Origin: JBEVJK01 sp963791325
GTDB taxonomy: Bacteria; Pseudomonadota; Alphaproteobacteria; Rhizobiales; Rhizobiaceae
NCBI GenBank assembly: GCA_963791325.1
Contig: CAWBRU010000012.1
Span: forward strand, 1 to 64,000
Reading direction: 5' to 3'
DNA length: 64,000 nucleotides
Below the pieces are notes generated by a model. The model did no database searches, was not told the origin of the DNA, and worked only from the letters and a program-made list of their open reading frames with translations. Below, piece by piece: positions 1-10,076 of the stretch (position 1 is the first letter of the stretch; every line of letters starts with the position of its first letter). The translations under genes were made by a program, and so were the position numbers.

Positions 1-197
1 ACGGATTGAATAATCAGTTCAAGGATCTGCGCACTGAGCAGTATGCCGCAATCTACGAGCAGCCCATCTATCCAAAAAACCAATATGCCAAGTCACCACC
101 AGCCGAAGGCTGGCTGAAGCGGGAGGAGCAGACCCGCGCAAGCAACATCGAACTTCTCGTCAAACGAGGGGTCTTCACAAGGCCGTCTTCTAAATAG
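1..197 (+). CDS. 3' end of an unrecognised gene cut by the left edge
   Basis: The frame is open from the window edge to a TAG at 195-197, so this is the C-terminal ~65 residues of a gene that starts outside. The visible part is hydrophilic and ends NIELLVKRGVFTRPSSK. There is no membrane segment or motif that I can tie to a family. It lies about 100 bases upstream of a sugar-binding protein gene on the same strand, so it could belong to the same locus. A TTG near the edge could be read as a start, but the frame continues upstream of it. Confidence 0.5.
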   Translation, partial: GLNNQFKDLRTEQYAAIYEQPIYPKNQYAKSPPAEGWLKREEQTRASNIELLVKRGVFTRPSSK

Positions 198-299
198 GCC
201 GACGTGGACAAAGGAGCCTGCCGAGAAGGGCCATTGCCCGGCGAGGCATGGCTCGCTCCGGCCAAGCTTGCGAAGGTGCAACGTGGGAGGAATATCGAG

Positions 300-1359
300 A
301 TGAGAGACTTTGTATTCGATCTTGGCGCGTTTCAGACGCGCTCGACTAGCGACTTTATGTGTCGCGGCCATGGCTGGAGCGGTTTCTTCCGCCGGGGCCC
401 AGGACAAATCGACCGGAAACGGCCTCGTGATTGGCTGGAGCCAGCGGGGCATCAGTGGTAGCGACTGGTGGAAAACTATGGTTGCCGGAGGGCAAGCACA
501 GGCAGACAAGATTGGCGCAAAGCTGATTGTCCTGGATGCCAACGGAGACACCACACGTCAGAACCAGGACGTGCAAACCTTGATCACTCAAGGCGCCGAT
601 GTTGTAATTATCAATGCCAATGATCCAATTGGGGTTGCCACATCCGTTCGCGCTCTCAAAAAAGCAGGGATTCCACTGGTTGCCGTAAATTCCAACCTCG
701 ATGAGAAGCTCGTCCCTGACATCTTTTGCTACGTGGCGGAAGACCAGTTCGCCACTGGCGGCAAGGCCGGCAAGGTGATTGCCGAGAAGGCCATAGAAAA
801 GTGGGGCGACGCGGGTGAAATCAAGCTGGCCAGCATTGGCGGCTTCCCCGGCGACGTGATCAGCGATCTACGCTTCAACGGCTTCATGGACGGGTACAAC
901 AAAGTGTTGGCTGCTCACCCCAAGGTGAAGACGGTCGTTGTTCCAATGAAGTTCGGAGAGTGGAAACCCGACAAGGCGCTGGCACCTATTCGTGACATGG
1001 CTACAGCCAATCCGGACCTTAAGATTATGTACAGCATGAGCGACGTCATGCAGGGCGGCATTGTCCAAGGCCTTAAGGAAGCTGGCCTTTGGGACAAAGT
1101 GCTCATGGGCAGTTATGATGGCGGAATGAACGCCATCAAGCAGATGAAAGACGATCCGAAAGGTCCACTTCAAGCCGACGCCTCCAACCAGCCTTGGGAT
1201 CAGGCTGTGCTTGCCGTGAAGATGGCGCTGGCAGGCTTCAACAAGGACGAGAGCGCTTGCCCATCGAAGACGAATTATGTCGAAACGACGGTCGTGACAC
1301 CAGATGAGGCTGCCACTTACTACAAGGAAGGCGAGACTTACGTCCGCGCAGGAGATTAG
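300..1359 (+). CDS. Periplasmic sugar-binding protein of an ABC importer (RbsB-like), frameshift at the 5' end
   Basis: Binds a sugar in the periplasm and delivers it to the permease and ATPase encoded downstream. It has an export signal with basic residues and a hydrophobic core ending near SSAGAQ, then a type I periplasmic binding fold (Peripla_BP_4) of about 320 residues, with the family patterns LIVLDANGD, QGADVVIINANDP and AGIPLVAVNS. The only start in the main frame is TTG at 310. The good signal is GGGAGG at 285-290 followed by ATG at 300, which lies in another frame. Dropping one T from the TT at 322-323 joins that ATG to the main frame and gives a complete signal peptide. The start at 300 is therefore an inference that assumes a one-base insertion. 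Confidence 0.85.
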
Positions 1360-1438
1360 TGACCCCTCTCCGCTGGCGTTTTGACGTGTTCAGATAGCAA
1401 GCTTGGAAGAGGCGCCTCGTAACGGTGGGCACGACCAC

Positions 1439-2127
1439 ATGTGGTATCGGCTTTTCAGCTACCCGCCTCTTCCGTCAGCAATTCAGGAGCAGCGCGTGAA
1501 AAGTTTTTCAGAGACGCGAGAGCATCTACTGGCTCTCACCTTCTTCAACGATTTTGAGGCAAGGACAGTGGAAGCTATCTGCGAGCGCATCATACCGGGT
1601 GGCGACGGAGATGCCGGCGCAACAGAAGCCGGAGTGGTCTATTATATTGACTTGGCGCTTGCCGGCTTCAGCATTAGCCTCCAAAATGTCTATCGCCTGG
1701 GACTTCGTGAACTTCAGTTAGATTGCCGACGTCTTTACGGGACCTCCTTCGTCGATCTCGATTTCGGACCGCCAAGACGATGTTGTCAGAGAGTTCCTCG
1801 GACCTGAAGTCTCTACTGCCGCGGGGACGCGATCAAAATCCGAAGTCCGACACTTCCGATCGGCACCTGCTGGATCGACTCTTCGCCGTTGTCCGAGAGC
1901 ATGCGATCGAAGGCCTATTCTGTGACCCTATCTACGGTGGAAACCGCAACACTGTCGGTTGGCGTCTTGTCGGCTTTCCAGGCGTACACTGGGGTTATAC
2001 GGCCGAGCAGATGAAAGAAGGCTACGATGGAAGACAAATTCCTATCCCGTACTCTCTCCGATCTCCGCCGCGACCTGAGATCCCAGCCCAAGCACATTCT
2101 ACCTACTCAGATGAGAAGCAGTCATGA
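1439..2127 (+). pseudogene. Gluconate 2-dehydrogenase subunit 3-like protein, frameshifted
   Basis: Small partner of a flavin (GMC) dehydrogenase. In related systems this subunit carries the twin-arginine signal or stabilises the large subunit. The N-terminal part (TFFNDFEARTVEAICERIIPG, then VVYYIDLAL) and the C-terminal part (DPIYGGNRNTVGWRLVGFPG) match the family but lie in different frames. Removing one T at 1762-1764 gives DLDSDRQDDVVREFL, and removing one C near 1856 gives HLLDRLFAVVREH, which restores a continuous protein of about 230 residues. No Tat signal is visible. The ORF ends in an ATGA overlap with the GMC gene. Decayed gene or sequencing error: both remain open. Confidence 0.7.
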
Positions 2128-3885
2128 CTAAGAACGGCAAGATCGATGTGATCGTAGTCGGCGCGGGCGCCTCTGGAGCCATCGTCGCTGCAGAACTCGC
2201 GCAGAGCGGCGCACGGGTCGCTTGCATGGATAAGGGACCGCATTATTCCAAGCATGACTTCGACCTTAAGTTTGATGAAATTCGTTACTATGCCCGCGGC
2301 GCAATCGTGCCACACATGAGCACAGATCCAATGACCTGGCGCGAACGGAGTTGCGATACGGCCAAGCTGCTTCCTTGGGTCGACGGACCCCTAGGAACGG
2401 CCAACCCTCTCTACCTGCCGCCCTCGCTCGGCACGGGCGGGGGCTCAATCCATTGGGGAGGCGCGTGTTGGCGCTTTCGCGAGGCCGAGTTCTCGATGTT
2501 GAGCTTGATTAGCGGACGCCTCGGCACCAAGGCTCTGCCGGAAAATCACACTCTCGTCGATTGGCCGATTACCTACAGCCAACTGGAGCCCTACTACGAT
2601 CGCGTCGAATGGGAACTTGGTATTTCCGGGGCGGTAGCAACATCGCCGACGGCAGCGGTAGTGGGCACAATCTTTGGGAAGCTCCCCGTGCTCGCGATTA
2701 TCCGATGCCGCCGCTTCGACAGGGCCCGGCCGACCAACGGTTTTCGGACGCATGCTCGCGACTGGGCTTCCATCCCTTCCGCACCGCAGCAGCGATTGCC
2801 TCAGAGCCATTCAAGGGGCGGTCTGGTTGCACCTATTGTGGTTTCTGCCACGGCTATCCCTGCCATGTAGATGCGAAGACTTCGACCCATGTCGCTTCCC
2901 TTCCCGCGGGCTTGGCAAGTGGCAATCTTACGATCATGGAATTCTGCCGCGTTTTCAAAATCAATCGATCGGAAGATGGCAAGCGAGCGACCGGCGTTTC
3001 ATTCTTTGACCCTCAGGGCCGGGTTAGTGAACTCGAGGCAGATCAGGTGGTAATTGCGTGCTATGCACTCGAGAATGCCAGGCTGATGCTCGCTTCGGGT
3101 ATAAATCGTAGCGGAGAGGTTGGAAAACATCTAACGACCCATGCATTCGGCTTTTTCATGGGCCTGACCCACAAATTCCGCAAATCCGTACATGGGCCCT
3201 CTCGTTGCTTCAACTGCAATCGAGGATTTCAGTGGTGAGCTTGTACACGACTACGATCCCACGGTTCTTTGGGGTGCGCCGATTATAAGCTGGTTGGGCG
3301 ACTTTCAGCCCCTTGAAATCGCCCACGCAATGCCGGCCGAGGCGCCACGATGGGGAAAAGGATGGCGTAATTGGATGCGTGACAACTATAGCCGCATTAC
3401 ATCAATGTATTCCCAGACGGCCAATATTCCAACCACAGAGACATACGTTGACCTTGACCCCGAGCGAAAGGACCCGTTCGGGCAGCCGGCTCTTCGAATG
3501 ACTTGACGGCTGGGGCGACGTCGACAAGCGCGGTGTTGAGTTTTTGCTAAAACAAAAGCGCAAGATCGCCAAAGAGATGGGCGTCGTTTATTCATGGGAA
3601 GAGACGACATCCCCGGAATACCACCTGTCGACCCACGAATGCGGTACCCATCGAATGGGCGAGGACCCGAATGCTTCGGTTGTCGACGTTTATGGTCAGT
3701 CGCACGAGTGTGACAATCTATACGTCATTGGCGGTGGGCAGTTCCCAACCTATCATGGTTACAATCCGACCCAGACTATCCAGGCTCTGGCCTACCTAAC
3801 GGTCGACCACATGCTCGGCAAATCCATGATGTCGACGGTAGATCGTGCGAGCGCAATCCATGGCTCCCCGCCCGTACACGCCTGA
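2124..3885 (+). pseudogene. GMC-family FAD sugar dehydrogenase (glucoside 3-dehydrogenase-like), frameshifted
   Basis: Expected to oxidise a sugar or glycoside hydroxyl with FAD as cofactor. The N-terminus has the dinucleotide motif VVGAGASGAIVAAE, then GTGGGSIHWGG. The middle has EAPRARDYPMPPL and a cysteine-rich stretch CTYCGFCHGYPC. The C-terminus has HECGTHRMG, the catalytic-type histidine in FPTYHGYNPTQT, and TIQALA. These blocks lie in three frames. Shifts occur near 2635 (one missing base or two extra), 3190 (extra G before TACATG) and 3498-3503 (extra T; correction gives RMTDGWGDVDKRGV). The gene pairs with the small subunit upstream, which suggests a 3-keto-sugar type dehydrogenase. 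The substrate is unknown. Confidence 0.8.
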
Positions 3886-5418
3886 AACGCCCGGGTCTAG
3901 CCCGCAAGAACTTTCGATCCAGGGCATCACCGAAGGCTACCTTGGTGTCCAGGCGCTAAAGGGTGTTGAGCTCAATGTCCGCCGTGGCAGCATCGATGCA
4001 CTTGCCGGCCAGAATGGGGCTGGCAAGTCCACGCTTGTTAAGATCTTGTCGGGAGCGGAGGAGCCCGATTCTTGGAACCAGAGCCCTAGGGGGCCAGGAA
4101 CGTCGCTTTAGGTCACCGCAGGACGCGCAGGATGCGGGCATTCAGACGATTTATCAGGAGCTTAGCCTGGTGCCGGAGTTGTCTGTCGCCGAGAACATTT
4201 TTCTTGGCTCGCTGCCGGTAAAGTCATTCTCGCGGATCGTCGACTGGTCAACAATGATCGACCAGTCCCACGAGGCGCTTGCGCGCATTGGTTACGATCT
4301 CGACGTGCGCAAGTCGGTTGGGCAGTTTTCTGTGGCGGAGCAGCAAGCGGTGGAACTCGCTAAAGCGCTACGCAAAAAGGCCCGCGTCATTTTACTCGAC
4401 GAGCCAACCTCTACCCTTCCCCAGCCAGACGTTATGCGCCTGTTTGAGGTGCTGCGCAAACTTGCGGCCGACGGCGTGACATTGCTCTACATTTCACATC
4501 GAATGGAGGAGCTTTATCAGCTTTGCGATTATGTCTCGGTATTGCGCGACGGGCGGAATGCTGCCGATTTCGCGATTTAAAGGCAGCAAACCGTCTGACG
4601 TCGTATCGGCGATGGTCGGCAAGAGCTTAAAAGGCTCTCTTGCCGAAGCGGCAATTAGTGGCAGGCGAAGCCCTCGCCTTGGACCGGGTCGCACTGACAG
4701 GATCCTCCTGGCTGTCCGCGACCTTGGCGAAGAAGGCAAAGTAGAGGATGTCAGCTTCGATCTTTACAAGGGCGAGGTGCTCGGGGTCGCAGGTCTGGTC
4801 GGAAGCGGCCAGTCGGAGTTGGTTGGCTTGCTTGCAGGCGCCAGAAAGCCAACGTCTGGATCGATTGCATGCGATGGCAGGCGCGTTCGCTTCAATACGC
4901 CTCGCGATGCGATAAAGCTGGGCATCGGCTTCCTTCCGCAGGATCGTAAGGCGCAAGGCTTTGTTCCGGACATGAGTGTTGCAGGGAATATCTCTCTAGC
5001 AAGCCTACCGATGTTCAGCCGCTATTCTGTTCTCAATGAGCGCAAAGAGACGATCGAGGCGCGGCGGTTGGCCGACCGGCTCGAAATGCGAATTTTTGGC
5101 GTTGACCAGAGCATGAAAACGCTAAGTGGGGGCACGCAGCAAAAGGGCATCCTCGCAAGGTGGCTCGTTCGCTCAGCGCGGCTTCTGATATGTGACGAAC
5201 CCACGCGCGGGGTCGACGTTGGCGCCAAGGAGGACATGTACGAGCTGATCCGAGACTTTGCCCGGGATGGTGGCACGGTCATTGTGGCGAGCTCTGAAAT
5301 CTCTGAGACGATGATGTGCGATCGGGTACTCGTCATGGCGAAAGGTCGGGTGGTCGCGGACCTTGATCATGACGACATCGATCCCCACGGCGAGGCGATA
5401 GTTGCGCGGTGCGCATGA
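3860..5418 (+). pseudogene. Sugar ABC transporter ATPase with two nucleotide-binding domains (RbsA/MglA type), frameshifted
   Basis: Energises uptake of the sugar captured by the binding protein at 300-1359. NBD1 has Walker A GQNGAGKST, Q-loop QTIYQELSL, a weak signature QFSVAEQQAVELAKAL and Walker B VILLDEPTSTL. NBD2 has GLVGSGQSE in the Walker A position (degenerate, as usual for this family), LSGGTQQK and LLICDEPTRGVDVGAK. Two shifts split it: an extra T at 4074-4075 (correction reads EEPDSGTRALGGQ) and an extra T near 4576 (correction reads FAIKGSKPSDV). Corrected length is about 520 residues, normal for the family. The start at 3860 overlaps the end of the GMC gene. Confidence 0.85.
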
Positions 5419-5463
5419 ACGCCGGCAACGGACAGGTGAAGGCGCAAGCCTCAGGAGATCGAA

Positions 5464-6528
5464 GTGGCAATGACAACTGAACAGAGCTCGACATCGGTCG
5501 GCAGTCAGAAAGCACCTGACGGCGCCGGCAAGATCTTCAAGCGGATCTTCGGGAAGAGCTATCTACTGTTGGTGCTTATGGCCATTATTTTTGTCGGCAA
5601 CCTCGTGTCGCCGAATTTTCTGACAGTACGCAACGCTAGCAACGTTATAGCCTTCTCCTCCATTATTGCGCTCCTTGCAGTGGGACAGTTCTATGTCATT
5701 CTTACCGGCGGGATAGACCTCTCGGTCGGGGCTGTCCTGGCGCTTTCGACAGTGGTCGTCGCTCTTCTGCTGAATACTCAAATGGATCCTTTACTGGCCT
5801 CTGCACTGGCACTGGGCGCTTGCGGTCTTGTCGGTCTTGCGAATGGGCTGCTCGTGGTGTGGCTTAGAATAACACCGTTTATCGCCACACTTGCGATGAT
5901 GAGCATGGTTCAAGGTTTCAGTTACATTATTCAGTCAACAAGCCTGATCGGCATAGAAAACGAAACCTTTGTGACAATGTTCTCAGATGGGACGATTTTT
6001 GGGATCGCGGCCCCGGTCATCATATTCGCAGTCATCACGATTATTGCTGCATTCTGCAGTCGCTACACAACCTTCGGTAGAAGCCTTTACGCAATTGGCG
6101 GTAATCGTGAAGCAGCTCGCCTTTCTGGGCTACCTGTAAGCCGCGACCTGCTAGTTACTTACACACTTTCCGGTTTGTTGGCAGGTCTCGCGGGTTTATT
6201 GGCAGCCGCCCAGCTGATGCAAGGCAGCTCTCTCATTGGGCGCGGCTATGAACTCGACGCGATCGCCGCCGTCGTCGTTGGCGGAGCGTCGCTGGTGGGT
6301 GGCAAAGGCGACCCCATCAGTTCGGTGATAGGTGTGTTTGTCTTGGCAACGATCGTCAACATCATGAACCTCGCCGGCATCTCATCTGAGCCGCAGTTGG
6401 TTATCAAAGGAGCGGTCATCATCGCGGCGGTGTTCTTGTCAAGCGCGGGCGGCGTTGCTCGGATTTCGGCATTCCTCGGATGGTTCCATAGCCGCTCCCG
6501 ATCGGGCAGCCGCTCAGGGTCGAAATGA
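5464..6528 (+). CDS. Sugar ABC transporter permease (RbsC-like)
   Basis: Inner-membrane channel of the sugar importer, family BPD_transp_2, 354 residues, one of the few unbroken genes in this cluster. It shows about nine to ten hydrophobic segments, the family pattern FYVILTGGIDLSVG and the cytoplasmic EAARLSGLPV loop that contacts the ATPase. GTG at 5464 has AGGAG seven bases upstream and is preferred over ATG at 5470. The C-terminal tail is rich in Ser, Arg and Gly. The stop overlaps the LacI regulator start by four bases, so they are probably co-transcribed. Confidence 0.93.
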   Translation: MAMTTEQSSTSVGSQKAPDGAGKIFKRIFGKSYLLLVLMAIIFVGNLVSPNFLTVRNASNVIAFSSIIALLAVGQFYVILTGGIDLSVGAVLALSTVVVALLLNTQMDPLLASALALGACGLVGLANGLLVVWLRITPFIATLAMMSMVQGFSYIIQSTSLIGIENETFVTMFSDGTIFGIAAPVIIFAVITIIAAFCSRYTTFGRSLYAIGGNREAARLSGLPVSRDLLVTYTLSGLLAGLAGLLAAAQLMQGSSLIGRGYELDAIAAVVVGGASLVGGKGDPISSVIGVFVLATIVNIMNLAGISSEPQLVIKGAVIIAAVFLSSAGGVARISAFLGWFHSRSRSGSRSGSK

Positions 6529-7560
6529 GCCACAAGATGGGTGTCAGGAGCATCAAGAATCGAAGGATGATCGACGTTGCACGTTTGGCGGGTGTCTCGC
6601 ATCAAACTGTGTCGCGCGTGCTGAATGCCAGTCCAGCAGTTGGTCCAGAACTAACGCGGCGCGTCCAAGAGGCGATCCGCCACCTTGGTTACAAGCGGAA
6701 CCCAGCAGCGCGTGCCCTAGCGTCTCGTCGTTCCATGAATCTTGGCGTAATAACATTCGGAATTTCTCTTTACGGGCCGTCGCTTACCTTGTTTGGGATT
6801 GCTGAGGCTGCACGCCAAGTTGGCTATACAACGAGTTCTCATCACCCTCGCTGACGTGACCCGTGAAACCGTTCGAAATGCGATCGCGCATCTTGAGGAA
6901 GTGTCGGCGGATGGCGTGGTGATCGTTGCGCCGGTCAATAATGTGGTCGAGATGATCCAGGGTATGAACATCGAGTTGCCCATCGTCAGCTTCGAGCCCG
7001 GCGCTATCGGCAAACCGACGAGCGCAGCCGTCGATGAGGTGCTCGGCGCTCGGATCGCTACGCGGCATCTGCTCGAGCTTGGCCATCAGTCGGTTTGGCA
7101 TGTTGCCGGGCCGAGTGGCTGGCTTGGGGCGGACGCGCGGATCAAAGGCTGGCGTCAAGAACTGGCGACAAACCGACGGGTCGCACACGAGCTTATCGAG
7201 GGCGAGGATTGGAGCGTGGCCGCCGGATATAAAGCGGGTCGACGGGTCGCCGCCGACCGCGAGATCACGGCGGTTTTTGTCGCCAATGATCAAATGTCAC
7301 TCGGTCTCTTGTGCGCGCTGCATGAGGCCGGTCTTCGGGTGCCTCAAGACGTCAGCGTCGTCGGATTCGATGATATTCCCGAGTTGGCTTTTTTCCTGCC
7401 ACCCTTGACAACAGTCCGACTCGATTTTGATAGGGTTGGACGTGCTTGTGTGGCCATCATGCTTGAAATCCTGCGTGGCAGCCATCCGCTTGCTGCTACC
7501 ACTGTGCCTCTGCCCGAATTGGTATTGAGAGCCAGCACCACGGGGCCTCGCGCAACGTGA
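6525..7560 (+). pseudogene. LacI-family transcriptional regulator, frameshifted
   Basis: Likely repressor of the sugar cluster that it terminates. The N-terminal helix-turn-helix reads MIDVARLAGVSHQTVSRVLN, followed by the hinge region NPAARALASRRS. The C-terminal part is a periplasmic-binding-protein-like sensor with VFVANDQMSLGLL and VSVVGFDDIPE, where effector and dimer contacts usually lie. The halves are in different frames. Dropping the A near 6835 gives VGYTTVLITLADV and a protein of about 344 residues, the usual LacI length. ATG at 6525 overlaps the permease stop (ATGA). Confidence 0.88.
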
Positions 7561-7635
7561 GCTGAGTAGTTCAATTCGTTCAACTTCAAGAATTAGCCCA
7601 CGCAATTCGAGATCCTAGTCAGCAGGAGATGCCTT

Positions 7636-8559
7636 ATGGAACTGCGCAAACTCGGCAAGACCGGGATGAAGGTAACACCCCTTTGTGTCGGCACCAGCGC
7701 GCTCGGCAACTTCCCCGCTCAATACGGTTATGAGGTCAACGCAGATCAGGCAATCGCCACCCTCAAGGCTGCTCTGGATGGCCCCATCAATTTTATCGAC
7801 ACATCTAACGAATATGGGAACGGCGGCGATAGCGAGCGTCGTATCGGTCAGGCGATCGCGGAAGCCGGTGGGTTGCCGGAGGGCTACGTGCTCGCTACGA
7901 AAATAGATCCGCCGGTTGGATCTAAGGACTTTTCGGGCGATCGCGTCCGCGAGTCAGTCAATGAGAGCCTCGACCGCCTTCGCCAGGACAGACTACAGCT
8001 TGTCTACTTTCATGATCCGGAGAAGATCTCTTTCGAAGAAGGCATGGCCAAAGGTGGTCCGGTGGCAACGTTGATTGACCTGCGGGATCGCGGTCTCATT
8101 GGGCATCTTGGTGTTGCCGGGGGACCAATTGACCTGATGTTTCGCTACTTAGAAACAGACGTTTTTGACGTTGTGCTCAGCCATAACCGATATACGCTGG
8201 TCGACCAGTCGGCCGACCCCCTAATTTTGGCGTGCCACGAGCGTGGGGTTGGATTTGTAAATGCGGCCCCTTTCGGAGGAGGGATGCTCGTAAAGGGACC
8301 TGAGAAGCAGCCAAATTACTGCTATGCGCCTGCCAGCTCAGATATCGTCAACCGCGTTCGAGAAATGGAGCGCATTTGCAGCGATGCTGGCATACCCCTC
8401 GCCGCGGCAGCCCTACAGTTCTCCATGCGCGACGAGCGAGTGGCGTCGACCATCGTCGGCATGTCAAACCCCCGCCGCATCGAGCAGACACTGTCCTTGG
8501 CACGGGAGCCAATCGGGCAGGATCTGTGGCGAGATTTGATGTCCGTCGCTCGACCATGA
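7636..8559 (+). CDS. Aldo/keto reductase (D-threo-aldose dehydrogenase-like)
   Basis: NAD(P)-dependent oxidoreductase of 307 residues in the aldo/keto reductase fold. The catalytic tetrad is visible as D55 and Y60 (FIDTSNEY), K89 (LATK) and H126 (YFHDPE). The sequence resembles the D-threo-aldose 1-dehydrogenase and pyridoxal 4-dehydrogenase branch, so an aldose or keto-sugar substrate is plausible, consistent with the sugar transport and GMC genes upstream. AGGAG at 7624 precedes ATG at 7636. The gene is intact, unlike most of its neighbours. Confidence 0.9.
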   Translation: MELRKLGKTGMKVTPLCVGTSALGNFPAQYGYEVNADQAIATLKAALDGPINFIDTSNEYGNGGDSERRIGQAIAEAGGLPEGYVLATKIDPPVGSKDFSGDRVRESVNESLDRLRQDRLQLVYFHDPEKISFEEGMAKGGPVATLIDLRDRGLIGHLGVAGGPIDLMFRYLETDVFDVVLSHNRYTLVDQSADPLILACHERGVGFVNAAPFGGGMLVKGPEKQPNYCYAPASSDIVNRVREMERICSDAGIPLAAAALQFSMRDERVASTIVGMSNPRRIEQTLSLAREPIGQDLWRDLMSVARP

Positions 8560-8662
8560 CTTAGTTCGATGTACGTGTGCTCAGGACACACTGCTTCAAG
8601 GATTGCACCGGTCGGCAACGCGCCCTTGGACAGCTGATATTTATTTCGAGGGCAGGCCAATT

Positions 8663-9028
8663 TCAATCTGCCTGCATCTTGAGCCACTTGCCGTTGACCC
8701 ACCCCTTTTTCCTGTACGGCATCGCATGGCACTCAATGCTAGAAATACCGTACACGACGCCGACCCAGGCTCCTCGCCGTTCGAATTCGAAGACGACATC
8801 GCCGTTATGCAGTTGATCAACCTGCCGGTATTGGGTGCTAGGGCCAGAACGAACGGCGAGAAACCCATCACCGCCTTCCTTGAGCCTTGAAACGACGCGG
8901 CTGGCGCAATTTGTGGCTTGTCCGTCGCCTCCATGTTCCATCACAGCAACGTCCAGACTATCGGAAGCGGCAGGAAGCCCGGCGAGCGCGGAGATGAACA
9001 CAAGGATGGGGGTTAGCCGGACGCCCAT
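8663..9028 (-). CDS. Secreted SH3b-domain protein
   Basis: About 121 residues. The inner ATG at 9028 (MGVRLTPILVFISALAGLP) is preferred over the one at 9064 because it begins a clean signal peptide. The rest is one bacterial SH3 (SH3b) domain: FLAVRSGPSTQYRQVDQL, then GAWVGVVYG and KKGWVNGKWL. Such periplasmic domains usually bind peptides or cell-wall material. Two cysteines (NCASRV and SSIECH) could form a disulfide. No operon partner is evident. Confidence 0.75.
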   Translation of the reverse strand: MGVRLTPILVFISALAGLPAASDSLDVAVMEHGGDGQATNCASRVVSRLKEGGDGFLAVRSGPSTQYRQVDQLHNGDVVFEFERRGAWVGVVYGISSIECHAMPYRKKGWVNGKWLKMQAD

Positions 9029-9146
9029 TATCGACCTCCAAGGCTTGTGCAAAGAAATACCCAAGTGCTGATCCCGTTCTAGGCCTGACTTCGAGCGACG
9101 GCCGGTCTAGTCTCTGCTTGAATTCTTGTTCCCGGATCAACCGGCC

Positions 9147-9623
9147 ATGAGATGGTGTGCTGCCCTCGCCGCTACAGCTGTCCTTCTCTCTTCTCCGGCA
9201 CTCGCCCGGTCGAAGGCGGCTGACTATCTCGTTCGCGAGGAAATCGCTGGAGCATGCGACGGCGGAAATGGCACGATCGACGACTCTGCCGTGATTGAGA
9301 GAGATCTGAACGGCGACGGCAAGGCAGATCTCATCATCGCCCATGAAGGCATCAAATGCACGAACGGCAGCCGAAGCAATGCCTGCGGGATGGTGGTTTG
9401 CACGGTCAACATATACATCCGTGAAGGCGCGTTGCTGCAATCGATGGTTGACGATCTTCTGGGAGCCAGCGTCAGCGTTGGCAATGGCAAAATTCCTTTT
9501 ATCCGCATGGTCGATCACGCCGGTAAGCCGCACAGCCTTAGGGAACGGCCAAGGGTTCCGGTAGGCCGGCGATGGGAGTTGCCATGTTGCCAATCTGGTA
9601 AGGCGCGGCGGAAGAGTTACTAG
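9147..9623 (+). CDS. Secreted protein with an EF-hand-like calcium loop, possible C-terminal frameshift
   Basis: Hypothetical exported protein. ATG at 9147 begins the signal peptide MRWCAALAATAVLLSSPALA. The segment ERDLNGDGKADLIIAHEG resembles the D-x-D-x-D-G loop of dockerin or EF-hand repeats. Conserved-looking cysteines are in GACDGG, IKCTNG, NACG and VVCTV. The last ~30 residues (RERPRVPVGRRW) look out of frame: dropping one base near 9535 gives an ending GNGQGFR with a stop at 9564, which fits the domain better. The function is not recognised. Confidence 0.6.
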   Translation: MRWCAALAATAVLLSSPALARSKAADYLVREEIAGACDGGNGTIDDSAVIERDLNGDGKADLIIAHEGIKCTNGSRSNACGMVVCTVNIYIREGALLQSMVDDLLGASVSVGNGKIPFIRMVDHAGKPHSLRERPRVPVGRRWELPCCQSGKARRKSY

Positions 9624-10076
9624 GGATAGGCTTATTTCTCGGCGAAGGTGCCCTGCCCCGCGCCTCCTAATCCGGCTTCCGTAAACCTTCTGGTGAATGG
9701 CAGACAAGGCTGTTCAGGAGTATACTCTTGATGGGTAAGGGAGGTCTGTCATCAACTTGCCGCTGCCGCGTCGCGATCGAGATCTTAGACAAGCGAATCG
9801 CGATCTTATACCCGCACGAACTGGATGGCCGGCGAGATCGCGAGACATCGCTGACGATCCGCCGGCAGGCGAGGAGGCGTTCGTCGGGGGCGGTGACGGT
9901 TTCCGCAAGGATCCAGCAGCATGCCCCGACAAGGACAATCCACGCGCCCGTCCCAAAGGACCGGCAGGCCCGATTGTTCAACGGTTTCGGCAGGCACAAC
10001 CAGGACCGGCGCGTGATGGCCAATTAGCCTGAGGATAAGGCCCAGACCGAGATCTGGGACCTACAGTGGAGGCCGG
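9624..10076. other. 453-base gap without a supported gene
   Basis: Short open frames exist on both strands. A leftward frame at 9667-10023 would encode a protein with one hydrophobic stretch (GAWIVLVGACCWILA). None has a convincing ribosome binding site or a recognisable family, so none is called. I see no RNA gene or repeat here. Confidence 0.5.

Noticed and set aside
93..554. Leftward open frame over the start of the first binding-protein gene
   Set aside because: It lies opposite a well-matched protein and has no ribosome binding site or recognisable domain.
9667..10023. Leftward frame with one hydrophobic stretch
   Set aside because: There is no Shine-Dalgarno and no family match, and overlapping frames of similar length exist on both strands.
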